Made by a program: the position numbers and the translations under genes
Notes under the pieces: generated by a model
What the model was told of the DNA's origin: nothing
Seen by the model: only the letters and a program-made list of their open reading frames with translations
Databases searched by the model: none
Source of the DNA: Anaerocolumna sp.
GTDB taxonomy: Bacteria; Bacillota; Clostridia; Lachnospirales; Lachnospiraceae
DNA length: 8,381 bases
Direction: 5' to 3'
Assembly (NCBI GenBank): GCA_029256035.1
Contig: JAQSYR010000057.1
Coordinates: 1-8,381, forward strand
Shown: positions 1 to 6,656 of the stretch, one piece after another
Numbering within the stretch: the first letter of the stretch is position 1
Layout: each line of letters begins with the position of its first letter

Positions 1-1340
1 ACTTTAGTATCCGCTAGGGAATCATCTAATCTAATGATTACCTGTTCCATATCTTCGTAACTAATAACTGCGGCAGGTTCAAAACGAATACATTTAGCAT
101 TCACTAAAGTTCCAGCGGTTAATACTCTTCTTGCAAACATACCTTTTGCAACGGAGTATCCAACATCACTGGTAACAAATTCCAACCCAATCATTAATCC
201 GGTACCACGAACTTCACTGATTACAGTTGGATATTTTTCAGCCAGCTGATGTAATCCTTTTAGCAAAAATTCTCCTTTATCTGCACACTGCTTCGGTATA
301 TCATTTTCCAGCATATACTTAATTGTTGCAATTGCTGCGGAACATGCTAATGGGTTACCGCCAAAGGTAGGAGATCCAAGAAGCCATGGATTTTCCACTA
401 ATTCCTCTGTCCACATATGAGGTCTGCAGATAATACCAGTGATTGGCATAATACCACCTCCAAATGCTTTGCCAAAGGTTAAAATATCTGGAGTTACTCC
501 CTCAGCTTCACAACGGAACATAGTTCCTGTTCTTCCCATACCAGTTTGTATTTCGTCAAATATTAACGCAACACCGTATTCATCACAGATTTCTCTAACT
601 TCCTTCAGATATCCTTTTGGTGGTAGAATAATACCAGCTTCTCCTTGGATTGGCTCAAGAATTACTGCGGCCACAGACTCACCAACTGCTTTTAGATTAC
701 GGATTGCTTTTCTCATGTCAGATGCATTACCATACTCCACATGTTGTACCTGTTGAACCATTGGTGCATAAGGACTTCTATAAGTACCTTTTCCACCCAT
801 AGAAACTGCTCCCATAGATTTTCCATGAAAAGCTCCAACAGTTGAAATATACCATTTTCCACCAGTAGCAATACGTGCAAGCTTTAATGCCATTTCTACA
901 GCTTCGGCTCCACCATTGGTAAAGAAACATTTTTCTAAATCTCCCGGTGTAATATCTGAAACAGCTTTTGCCAAATATCCTCTTAAAGGATCTAATAATT
1001 CCTGTGAGTGAAGGGCCTGATGTTCTAACTGTGCTTTTACTGTATCAATGATTTCTATATTTCTATGTCCACAGGTATATATACCAAAACCACCTAAGCA
1101 ATCAATAAATTCTTCCCCATAAAGTCCGGAACAATATGCTCCATAATCTTTCCACTCTACAACTGCTGCATTGGTAGATACGGATTTTCTATACTTTAAC
1201 CATCCTGGACTTACATAAGTGTCAAAATAATGCACTGTATCCTTGGTAATCTTTTCTTTTTGTTCCTCCGTTAAGGAATCACTATGTATAAAATCAATTA
1301 CTTCATTTAATTCTTTTAACACTGTTTCTTTATTTGTCAT
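1..1340 (-). CDS. patA: putrescine aminotransferase (class III, PLP-dependent), 3' end beyond window
   Basis: Transfers the terminal amine of putrescine to 2-oxoglutarate, giving 4-aminobutanal and glutamate in the cytoplasm; first step of putrescine breakdown. 446 codons are visible and the frame is still open at base 1. The translation aligns from memory along its whole length with E. coli YgjG/PatA: LDCLGG-like FIDCLGGFGIY (78-88), HSQELLDPLR (111-120), the PLP-phosphate segment TNGGAEAVE (141-149), GAFHGKS (169-175), ILEPIQGEAG (227-236), DEIQTGMGRTG (262-272) and the Schiff-base lysine K291 in TFGKAFGGG. At about 459 residues in E. coli, only a short tail should be missing. The ATG at 1340 follows AAAAGGAG (1356-1349), which overlaps the potD stop codon, so it is the last visible gene of the pot operon. 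A general ornithine/acetylornithine aminotransferase is less likely given the putrescine-type signature stretches and the transporter context. Confidence 0.93.
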   Translation of the reverse strand, partial: MTNKETVLKELNEVIDFIHSDSLTEEQKEKITKDTVHYFDTYVSPGWLKYRKSVSTNAAVVEWKDYGAYCSGLYGEEFIDCLGGFGIYTCGHRNIEIIDTVKAQLEHQALHSQELLDPLRGYLAKAVSDITPGDLEKCFFTNGGAEAVEMALKLARIATGGKWYISTVGAFHGKSMGAVSMGGKGTYRSPYAPMVQQVQHVEYGNASDMRKAIRNLKAVGESVAAVILEPIQGEAGIILPPKGYLKEVREICDEYGVALIFDEIQTGMGRTGTMFRCEAEGVTPDILTFGKAFGGGIMPITGIICRPHMWTEELVENPWLLGSPTFGGNPLACSAAIATIKYMLENDIPKQCADKGEFLLKGLHQLAEKYPTVISEVRGTGLMIGLEFVTSDVGYSVAKGMFARRVLTAGTLVNAKCIRFEPAAVISYEDMEQVIIRLDDSLADTK

Positions 1341-1354
1341 TCTAACTACTCCTT

Positions 1355-2404
1355 TTATTTTGTGAATTCCGCCCACATTTCGCTATATGTATCAACTGTT
1401 TTACCAATGTTCATAACATAGTAGCCTTTTGCAATTTCTTCTGCAGGAATTGCTATTGCTTTGTTATTCTTATATGCATCATCCATTAAGGCAACTCCCG
1501 CTTCATTTGGGTTAAGATAAGGGAATTCTGTTGATATTTCTTTATTAACTTCAGCATTTAATATATAATCAATGAATTTATAAGCATTTTCTGCATTTTT
1601 TGCATCCTTTGTGATACACAGGTTATCAAGGAATAAATACAATCCTTGTTCTGGGAACGCAATATCAAGATTCTCATTTTCCTGCATTGCAAGGGCTGCT
1701 TCTGCACTCCAGATTAAACCTACCGCTGTTTCTTCTGTAATCATAAGCGTTTTAGGAGAGTCACTATCCAGACTCTTAATATTAGGTTTTAAAGTAAGAA
1801 GTTTATCTTTTACCTGACTTAATTTTGCTTCATCAGTTTCATTAAAATCAAAACCTGAGGCTAATGAAGTAACACCGATAATTGCTCTAAAATCATCTAA
1901 CATAACAATAGAATTCTCATATGCTGGATTAAAAAGTTCTTCATAGTTTGTAAAATCTGCATCTGGACTTACCATATTCTTGTTATATACAACTAATCCT
2001 GCCCCCCCTAAATAAGGAATAGAATATTTATTACCAGGATCATAACTTGGATTTAAATATGCCTCACTAAGATTTTTAAAGTTGGTTAATTTGGAAGTGT
2101 CAAGTTCCAATAAAAGATTCTGAGAAATCATATTTTCTACCATGTAGTCACTAGGACAAACAATGTCATAAGCTCCAGCATTGCTGCCCTGCACTTTTGC
2201 AAGCATTTCTTCATTATTAGAATAAGTCTGCATCTCAACATTGATTCCAGTTTCTTCTTCAAACCCTTCAATTACAGAATCAGGAAGATATTCAGTCCAC
2301 ATAAATAAATTTAAAGTTCCATTATCTTTTTTGCCGCAACCAGCAAGTACAAGTGCTGCCATTGCATAAACAACTGTTAAAACTAACATTCTCATCTTCT
2401 TCAT
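1355..2404 (-). CDS. potD: spermidine/putrescine-binding lipoprotein PotD
   Basis: Extracellular substrate-binding lipoprotein of the polyamine ABC importer; captures putrescine or spermidine and delivers it to PotBC. 349 residues, the usual size. The N-terminus is a lipoprotein signal: MKKMR, a hydrophobic stretch, then lipobox LAG-C with Cys23 as the lipidated residue. The mature part starts LNLFMWTEYLPD (31-42), the PotD-type opening. Aligned from memory with E. coli PotD, ligand-pocket positions are retained as W36, Y39, S85, Y87, D170/D171, W232 and D260. The aromatic next to that last Asp is F258 instead of Trp, and the C-terminal Gln position is not obvious, so the preferred polyamine cannot be named. 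The start is set by GGAG at 2416-2413, eight bases before the ATG. It lies last of the transporter genes, 85 nt after potC and 14 nt before patA. Confidence 0.95.
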   Translation of the reverse strand: MKKMRMLVLTVVYAMAALVLAGCGKKDNGTLNLFMWTEYLPDSVIEGFEEETGINVEMQTYSNNEEMLAKVQGSNAGAYDIVCPSDYMVENMISQNLLLELDTSKLTNFKNLSEAYLNPSYDPGNKYSIPYLGGAGLVVYNKNMVSPDADFTNYEELFNPAYENSIVMLDDFRAIIGVTSLASGFDFNETDEAKLSQVKDKLLTLKPNIKSLDSDSPKTLMITEETAVGLIWSAEAALAMQENENLDIAFPEQGLYLFLDNLCITKDAKNAENAYKFIDYILNAEVNKEISTEFPYLNPNEAGVALMDDAYKNNKAIAIPAEEIAKGYYVMNIGKTVDTYSEMWAEFTK

Positions 2405-2423
2405 AAAAACATCTCCTTTTAAT

Positions 2424-2439
2424 TTGATATACGTATCAA
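2424..2439 (-). repeat. short inverted repeat between potC and potD
   Basis: TTGATA-TACG-TATCAA, a 6-bp perfect inverted repeat with a 4-nt loop, lies a few bases upstream of the potD ribosome site. The same 85-nt gap holds GGGAGG (minus strand 2474-2469) without a usable start codon at a normal distance. The hairpin could protect or segment the mRNA so that the binding protein is made in excess over the permeases, as is usual for ABC importers; no internal promoter is apparent. Confidence 0.35.
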
Positions 2440-2489
2440 TATTGCATAAAAATAATTTAAACTTATTACCTCCCTTTAAAACCTGAAGA

Positions 2490-3269
2490 TTACACTGAAT
2501 TCTTTTTTTCTCGTTGGGTAATTATAACAAAGATAATTGTTATAACTAACACAATGGTGGAAAGTGCATATACATCAGGCGTAACACCTGTTTTTGTAAG
2601 TTCCATTACTTTTAGTGGGAAGGTATTACTTCCAGGACCTGTTGTAAAGAAACTAATTATAATATCATCTACCGATAAGGTAAAAGCCAAAAATGCACCT
2701 GAAATAACACCGGGCATAATAATTGGTAAAGTTACTGTTAGGAAGGTTTTTAGTCTTCCTGCTCCAAGATCCATTGCTGCTTCTTCTACAGATTTGTCAA
2801 AACCTGATAATCTTGCATTTACGGTAAAAACAACAAAGGGAATGCTAAATGTTGCATGTGCAATGATAAGAGAAACTAAACCCATGGGGATATTGGAGAG
2901 ATTGAATATGGCCAGTAAAGAGATACCCAAAACAATCTCTGGTATAACCACTGGAATATAAAGAAGCATATCAATAATTCTTTTTCCTCTGAATTTAAAT
3001 TTATACATACCATAGGATGCTAAAGTACCTATTAAGGTTGCTATTATGGTACTAACTATACCTACTAGTAATGTGTTTCCATAAGCTTCTAACAGGGAAT
3101 CGTTCCGAAATAACCTTCCATACCATTCCAGGGTAAATCCCTCAAATACAATGTTCATTTTTGATGTATTAAAGGAATACAATATGATGACTGCAATTGG
3201 AAGGTATAAGAAAATATAAATTAAGGCTGTAAAAATTCGGGATAGTACTTTGCCCTTTTTCTTCTTCAT
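2490..3269 (-). CDS. potC: polyamine ABC transporter permease PotC
   Basis: One of two inner-membrane channel subunits of the polyamine importer, pairing with PotB and docking on PotA. 259 residues, normal for PotC. A first membrane segment at about 12-32 follows a very basic start (MKKKKGK); further hydrophobic segments lie near 65-85, 100-122, 130-150, 185-205 and 236-252. The cytoplasmic EAA loop that contacts the ATPase is intact: EEAAMDLGAGRLKTF with E163-A164-A165 and LPIIMPG following. Typical PotC features include LYLPIAVIILYSFN near the start and SVDDIIISFFTTGPG (199-213). The ATG lies one base after the potB stop codon, and its ribosome binding site (GGGGGTGATG) is inside the end of potB, so translation is coupled. 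Confidence 0.95.
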   Translation of the reverse strand: MKKKKGKVLSRIFTALIYIFLYLPIAVIILYSFNTSKMNIVFEGFTLEWYGRLFRNDSLLEAYGNTLLVGIVSTIIATLIGTLASYGMYKFKFRGKRIIDMLLYIPVVIPEIVLGISLLAIFNLSNIPMGLVSLIIAHATFSIPFVVFTVNARLSGFDKSVEEAAMDLGAGRLKTFLTVTLPIIMPGVISGAFLAFTLSVDDIIISFFTTGPGSNTFPLKVMELTKTGVTPDVYALSTIVLVITIIFVIITQREKKNSV

Positions 3270-3270
3270 T

Positions 3271-4140
3271 TTACATCACCCCCAAATCTTCCATATCTCC
3301 ACCGCTCTTCTTATAGATTGCTACCATTATGAGAATTAAAGCAATCAGCATCACGGAAAGGGCTGCCCCAAATGGCCAGTTATTTGCAGCTTTAAATTGA
3401 TTTTCAATTAAATTACCAATTAATTGTGATTTTCCTCCGCCCATAATATCAGATACAAAGAAAAATCCAAGACATGGAATAAATATCATAATAGAACCGG
3501 AAAATATTCCAGGGAACGTAAGTGGTAAAGTAACATGTAAGAAAGTATGTAGTTTATTTGCTCCTAAATCTCCTGATGCTTCTAGCAAAGTACCATCCAA
3601 TTTATCTATAGAAGCAAAGGTTGGAAGTATCATATAAGGGATTAAAGTATAAACCATACCAAGTAAAACAGCACCTCTTGTATAGAGAATTTCTAATGGT
3701 TCTCCTATTATTCCCATACTTAGCAGTAAAGAATTTAGAACACCTGTCTTTCCAAGAATCGTTTTCCAGCCATTTAATCGGATTAGTGAATTGGTCCAAA
3801 AAGGTACCATAAGCATAATCATCATAATAGTCTTGCTTCTTTTTCCAACGCTTGCCATAATATAAGCAAAAGGATATCCCAGCAGAATACAGATTAAAGT
3901 TGTAAAAAATGCTATAATAAATGAGTTTCTATAGATTTCTAAATAAGTTGGATTCAGAAGGTTCTTATAATTATCCAGGTTGAATTTAAATACTACATTA
4001 TAACCATCCGTTGCCATAAAACTTAAGAAAAAAACATAAAGTAATGGCGCTGCAACCAATAGAAGCAACCAAATGGCAACAGGAGAAATTGTAGCTAAAA
4101 GAGGAACTGTATTTTTTCTTTTCTTACTTCCATTACTCAT
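3271..4140 (-). CDS. potB: polyamine ABC transporter permease PotB
   Basis: Second membrane channel subunit of the PotABCD importer. 289 residues, the usual size. After a basic N-terminus (SKKRKN) there is a strong membrane segment at about 13-41, then a periplasmic stretch with NLDNYKNLLNPTYLEIYRNS (54-73) and further segments near 74-97, 104-120, 155-175, 210-230 and 258-275. The EAA loop reads EASGDLGANKLHTFLHVTLPL starting at E187, slightly degenerate at the third position (Ser for Ala) but with Gly and LP in place. MVPFWTNSLIR (111-121) is typical of PotB. Its ATG directly abuts the potA stop (TAA then ATG, no gap), and GGGGGAG inside the last potA codons is the ribosome binding site, pointing to tight coupling and matched amounts. 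Confidence 0.95.
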   Translation of the reverse strand: MSNGSKKRKNTVPLLATISPVAIWLLLLVAAPLLYVFFLSFMATDGYNVVFKFNLDNYKNLLNPTYLEIYRNSFIIAFFTTLICILLGYPFAYIMASVGKRSKTIMMIMLMVPFWTNSLIRLNGWKTILGKTGVLNSLLLSMGIIGEPLEILYTRGAVLLGMVYTLIPYMILPTFASIDKLDGTLLEASGDLGANKLHTFLHVTLPLTFPGIFSGSIMIFIPCLGFFFVSDIMGGGKSQLIGNLIENQFKAANNWPFGAALSVMLIALILIMVAIYKKSGGDMEDLGVM

Positions 4141-5274
4141 TTAATCTCCCCCTAATCTGGCATTCTCAATTATGTTATGAATCATAAAGCCTCGTGATTT
4201 AATCAGAACCACATCCTCCACATCCCAGTAGATATATACGATATCACCAATTTTAGGGGCTTCATCAATATCCATTCTGCTTAGCTTAACAACTTGCCCG
4301 TTAACCAGAATAATATTGCTCTTAATCACATTACCTACATAGATTTGTTCTTTTACTTTACCCAAGATAGTAAAACCTTTGACTTCTGTTTTAGAAACTT
4401 TAATTTTCTCTGGTCTTACACAGGCATATACCATTTCTGACATGTTAACGGAAAAGTTTTCGTCAATTAGTCCAAGTGCATTTCCAACCTCAAGTCCTAC
4501 ATTTACAGTGTCACCGCTAATTTTATTAATTACAGTTTCAAATATATTAGATTCTCCAATAAAATCAGCTACAAATCTGGTTGCCGGACGTTCATATACT
4601 GTTTCCGGTGTATCTAACTGATCTAAATATCCCTGATTCATAATCGCAATTCTGTCACTCATGGTTAAAGCTTCTTCCTGATCATGTGTAACGTAGATAA
4701 AGGTAATCCCAAGTTTTTTCTGTAGATTTTTAAGTTCTATCTGCATCTCTTTTCTTAATTTTAGATCCAAAGCTCCTAATGGCTCATCAAGAAGTAAAAC
4801 CTTAGGACGGTTTATTAAAGCTCTCGCAATTGCAACTCTTTGTTTTTGTCCACCTGACAATTGACTGGGGTATCGTTTTTCAAATCCGTTTAGCTGAACT
4901 AAATGTAGTATTTCTTCTACCCGCTCTTTCATTTCAGATTTTGAGACTTTTTTCATTTTTAAGCCATAAGCTATATTTTGAAATATATTCATGTGGGGAA
5001 ATAACGCATAACTTTGAAATACTGTATTTACATTACGCTGAAATGGTTCTTTTGTATCCACCCTTTCTCCTTCAAGGTAAATCATTCCTTCTGTTGGCTC
5101 TTCAAAGCCTCCGATCATTCTTAGTATAGTTGTCTTTCCACATCCGGAAGGACCAAGCATAGTAAGAAATTCACCTTCATATACCGTCAAATTTAAATCA
5201 TGCACCACATGATTATCGCCATAGATTTTATTCACGCCCTTTATCTCAACAATTGGCTTTTTATCTTCGCTCAT
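4141..5274 (-). CDS. potA: polyamine ABC transporter ATP-binding protein PotA
   Basis: Cytoplasmic ATPase that powers PotBC. 377 residues from the chosen ATG. Numbered from there, the ABC motifs are complete: Walker A GPSGCGKTT (41-49), Q-loop Q87 in VFQSYALFP, signature LSGGQKQR (139-146), Walker B VLLLDEP (159-165), D-loop GALD (167-170) and switch His197 in VTHDQEEA. A C-terminal TOBE-type domain spans about 280-360 (YACVRPEKIKVS). The longer GTG start at 5283 is rejected because it lies in the Shine-Dalgarno GGAG (5286-5283), which is eight bases from the ATG at 5274. Related sugar and Fbp ATPases share this architecture, but permease partners PotBC, PotD and patA fix the substrate class. 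It is separated from the upstream PII gene by 178 nt of structured sequence, unlike the tight spacing downstream. Confidence 0.95.
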   Translation of the reverse strand: MSEDKKPIVEIKGVNKIYGDNHVVHDLNLTVYEGEFLTMLGPSGCGKTTILRMIGGFEEPTEGMIYLEGERVDTKEPFQRNVNTVFQSYALFPHMNIFQNIAYGLKMKKVSKSEMKERVEEILHLVQLNGFEKRYPSQLSGGQKQRVAIARALINRPKVLLLDEPLGALDLKLRKEMQIELKNLQKKLGITFIYVTHDQEEALTMSDRIAIMNQGYLDQLDTPETVYERPATRFVADFIGESNIFETVINKISGDTVNVGLEVGNALGLIDENFSVNMSEMVYACVRPEKIKVSKTEVKGFTILGKVKEQIYVGNVIKSNIILVNGQVVKLSRMDIDEAPKIGDIVYIYWDVEDVVLIKSRGFMIHNIIENARLGGD

Positions 5275-5452
5275 TTTTCCCACTCCAATCTAGTGTCAAA
5301 TTTCTTAAACAATTCTAACCACAGTAATGAAAGAATCTGGCTTGCCAGAGTCTGGTGCTGACACTAATCACCTTAGTGATAATGCCAAAGGAAACAAAAA
5401 AGAAGCCAGCACTTGTAAGCCAGCTCCTTTGCTTAATTTTGAATTGAAGTTT
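5275..5452 (-). promoter_or_regulatory. structured intergenic RNA between the PII gene and potA
   Basis: Non-coding stretch with several stems, given in plus coordinates: TCTGG/CCAGA around CTTG (5336-5349), extended across one mismatch by AGA/TCT (5332-5353); CACTAA/TTAGTG around five bases (5362-5378), enclosed by GTGCTG/CAGCAC (5355-5360 with 5407-5412); and CAAAGGA/TCCTTTG (5386-5392 with 5425-5431), which cannot form at the same time as the GTGCTG stem in a simple fold. AAGCCAGC occurs twice (5403-5410 and 5417-5424), and either copy could pair with CTGGCTT (5337-5343). In transcript sense a run of six T (5401-5396) follows the second copy. No clear internal promoter was found. This may set the PII to PotA ratio by partial termination, processing or ligand binding; I do not recognise a known riboswitch class. 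Confidence 0.5.
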
Positions 5453-5797
5453 CTAAATTGCATCAACACCACGTTCGCCTGTACGAATTCGCATTGCATC
5501 TTCTACATTTTTAACAAATACTTTTCCATCTCCTACAGTACCGGAAGCAACCTTATCTCTAACTTCCAATAAAATATCTTCCACATACTCATCTTTGACT
5601 ACTACTTCGATTCTTATTTTAGGAATTAGATTTACATTGGTTCTTAGACCTTTAAAGTCAACTGCAGTTGTGTTCCCCTGCTGAATTCCGCAACCCATAG
5701 CACTCAATACTGACATACCGCCACAATCATGTTTAAATAAAATATTTTTTACCATCTCTAACTTTTCTGGCTTAATATACATAGTAATTTCTTTCAT
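5453..5797 (-). CDS. PII-family signal protein, PotN-like, leading the polyamine operon
   Basis: Small trimeric signalling protein that binds ATP/ADP, often 2-oxoglutarate, and controls a partner. 114 residues from the chosen ATG, against 112 for E. coli GlnB, aligning without gaps to residue 43. Retained: Q39, K60 (GlnB K58), the B-loop GDGKVFV (89-95) and the C-terminal signature RIRTGERG (103-110). The T-loop is unusual: two residues longer and without the uridylylated Tyr51 (sequence around 44-54 is TAVDFKGLRTN), so GlnD-type modification is unlikely. GGAGG (5810-5806) lies eight bases before the ATG at 5797; the in-frame ATG at 5824 is upstream of that site and is rejected. A PII subfamily called PotN, linked to potABCD in Firmicutes, has been described (from memory), and this fits by context. 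The likely partner is PotA/PotBC. No amtB is visible nearby. Confidence 0.9.
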   Translation of the reverse strand: MKEITMYIKPEKLEMVKNILFKHDCGGMSVLSAMGCGIQQGNTTAVDFKGLRTNVNLIPKIRIEVVVKDEYVEDILLEVRDKVASGTVGDGKVFVKNVEDAMRIRTGERGVDAI

Positions 5798-5817
5798 AAA
5801 AACATCCTCCTTTTCCC

Positions 5818-5834
5818 GAATCATTTACTGATTC
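5818..5834 (-). promoter_or_regulatory. small hairpin just upstream of the PII ribosome binding site
   Basis: A perfect 6-bp inverted repeat, GAATCA with TGATTC around a 5-nt loop, lies in the leader between the terminator-like hairpin and the GGAGG of the PII gene. In the transcript it sits about seven bases upstream of the Shine-Dalgarno sequence. It could keep the ribosome site open, act as an anti-terminator element, or be chance; a DNA operator role is also possible. Confidence 0.35.
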
Positions 5835-5838
5835 ATGC

Positions 5839-5890
5839 AAAAAGGCGCCTAAGCTGTAACAGTCAAAACTGTAACTACTTAAACGCCTTT
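5839..5890 (-). terminator. symmetric terminator-like hairpin in the PII operon leader
   Basis: Outer stem AAAGGCG (5841-5847) pairs with CGCCTTT (5884-5890); inside it, TAAG (5850-5853) pairs with CTTA (5878-5881), GT with AC, and ACAGT (5859-5863) with ACTGT (5868-5872) around CAAA. All pairs share one centre at 5865.5, with symmetric internal loops. On the minus strand the stem ends in TTTTT (5843-5839), as an intrinsic terminator does. It lies 118 nt past the regulator's stop but also downstream of the PII promoter at 5967-5939, so PII transcripts must read through it. It may therefore be the regulator gene's terminator, an attenuator for the pot operon, or both. Confidence 0.6.
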
Positions 5891-5938
5891 GTTATATAGA
5901 ATTTAAATCCAGGTGTGTTCACTTATTTCAATGGAGTA

Positions 5939-5967
5939 ACTATATCACTTGTGCGTTATATTGTCAA
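5939..5967 (-). promoter_or_regulatory. sigma-A-type promoter for the PII-potABCD-patA operon
   Basis: On the minus strand TTGACA (5967-5962) is followed by a 17-nt spacer and TATAGT (5944-5939), a close match to the housekeeping consensus. Initiation would be near 5932, giving a leader of about 135 nt before the PII ATG that includes both hairpins. The shared 16-bp element (5964-5949) covers the end of the -35 and most of the spacer, so a bound repressor would block polymerase. Confidence 0.75.
5949..5964 (-). promoter_or_regulatory. putative operator, copy A (ACAATATAACGCACAA)
   Basis: This 16-bp element matches copy B at 6603-6588 in 15 of 16 positions and the same orientation. It sits between the -35 and -10 of the PII operon promoter. 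The shared placement at two promoters of one locus points to the XRE-cupin protein as the binder; this is inferred, not shown. Confidence 0.6.
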
Positions 5968-6007
5968 TATCTAAATTTAAAATATTTTTAATTTTACACC
6001 CATACTA

Positions 6008-6559
6008 CTAATTCCAAGTAAAAGTAATAATAAATTTTACCATTTCTCCTGTGTTATTAGCATAAATATGGTCCCCATGAGTAGGAAATCTAATGGAATC
6101 TCCTTCTTTAATTTCATAAATCTTCCCATCAGCCTCTAAGGTTAAAGTCCCTGTAATTACGGTTAAATATTCAAAGGTATTTTCACCATGTCCTCCAGAA
6201 ATATTTTTTCTGTTGGGGTAAATCTGCATCATATAAATTTCAAAGGTACGGCTCTCTTCATAGGGAAAATACTCATAAAACTCATATTCTCCTTCCATAC
6301 TTTTAAATGGTAGAAGTTCATCTTTATTTACAATAATAATATCAGTATTTGCCGCATTTACCAAAGAAGTAAAAGGAATTCTAAGACCACTTACTATTTT
6401 GCCGAGAGTTTCTACAGTCGGAATTGACTCACCTCGTTCTATCTGTCCCAACATACTTTTACTTACTCCGGTTTGCTCTGCAACATCTTCTAAGCTCATT
6501 TTCCTGGTTTTTCTAATATGTTTTAGATTTCTTGCAACGTTTTGAGAAATATATTCCAT
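6008..6559 (-). CDS. XRE-family regulator with C-terminal cupin domain (PuuR-like architecture)
   Basis: DNA-binding transcription regulator, 183 residues. Residues about 8-66 form an HTH_3/XRE domain (ARNLKHIRKTRKMSLEDVAEQTGVSKSMLGQIERGES... pattern, with recognition-helix residues SKSMLGQIERG at 33-43). Residues about 108-180 form a cupin_2 beta-barrel, with H124 and E130 in the first cupin motif and FPTHGDHIYANNT (158-170) in the second. This layout is common in amine and amino-acid regulators such as PuuR, where the cupin binds the effector. The gene lies directly upstream of the PII-pot-patA operon in the same direction and is probably its local regulator. The ATG at 6559 follows AAGGCGG at a normal distance. 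The effector is not shown by the sequence; putrescine or spermidine is inferred from neighbours. PuuR orthology itself is not claimed. Confidence 0.88.
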   Translation of the reverse strand: MEYISQNVARNLKHIRKTRKMSLEDVAEQTGVSKSMLGQIERGESIPTVETLGKIVSGLRIPFTSLVNAANTDIIIVNKDELLPFKSMEGEYEFYEYFPYEESRTFEIYMMQIYPNRKNISGGHGENTFEYLTVITGTLTLEADGKIYEIKEGDSIRFPTHGDHIYANNTGEMVKFIITFTWN

Positions 6560-6587
6560 ATCAACCGCCTTCCCTCATCCAATTGTT

Positions 6588-6603
6588 TTGTGCGTTATAA
6601 TGT
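6588..6603 (-). promoter_or_regulatory. putative operator, copy B (ACATTATAACGCACAA)
   Basis: Second copy of the 16-bp element, one mismatch from copy A (5964-5949) and in the same orientation relative to its downstream gene. It lies just after the predicted -10 of the regulator's own promoter, about at the transcription start, where bound protein would block initiation or early elongation. This fits autoregulation by the XRE-cupin protein. Confidence 0.6.
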
Positions 6604-6613
6604 ATATTTTTTT

Positions 6614-6642
6614 ATATTACTACAGAAGTGACTGAATTGCAA
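6614..6642 (-). promoter_or_regulatory. promoter of the XRE-cupin regulator
   Basis: Minus-strand TTGCAA (6642-6637), a 17-nt spacer and TAATAT (6619-6614). The -35 hexamer is inside a 10-bp palindrome AATTGCAATT (6635-6644), which could be a further protein site. The expected start is near 6607, just before operator copy B. The -35 is only a moderate match, so this call is weaker than the PII promoter. Confidence 0.5.
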
Positions 6643-6656
6643 TTTTAATTTTTATG

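Noticed and set aside
439..756. Plus-strand open frame of 105 codons
   Set aside because: It is antisense to the conserved core of patA and has no recognisable domain.
2554..2961. Plus-strand open frame of 135 codons opposite potC
   Set aside because: It is antisense to conserved permease sequence including the EAA loop; no family likeness.
5272..5283. GTG at 5283 as potA start
   Set aside because: It lies inside the GGAG ribosome site that serves the ATG at 5274, and the extra three residues are outside family similarity.
5327..5572. Plus-strand open frame across the PII-potA spacer
   Set aside because: It runs antisense into the PII C-terminus, starts in a stem-loop region and shows no ribosome site or domain.
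5798..5824. ATG at 5824 as the PII start
   Set aside because: The strong GGAGG lies downstream of it and is correctly spaced for 5797; PII proteins start at MKxI, as seen from 5797.
5841..5890. ANTAR-type antitermination site in the PII leader
   Set aside because: ANTAR targets are two short hairpins with six-base loops having conserved A1 and G4; this is one long symmetric hairpin with a CAAA-type loop.
5839..5890. Plus-strand terminator reading
   Set aside because: No plus-strand gene lies upstream, and the plus-strand stem is followed by GTTATATA, not a T run.
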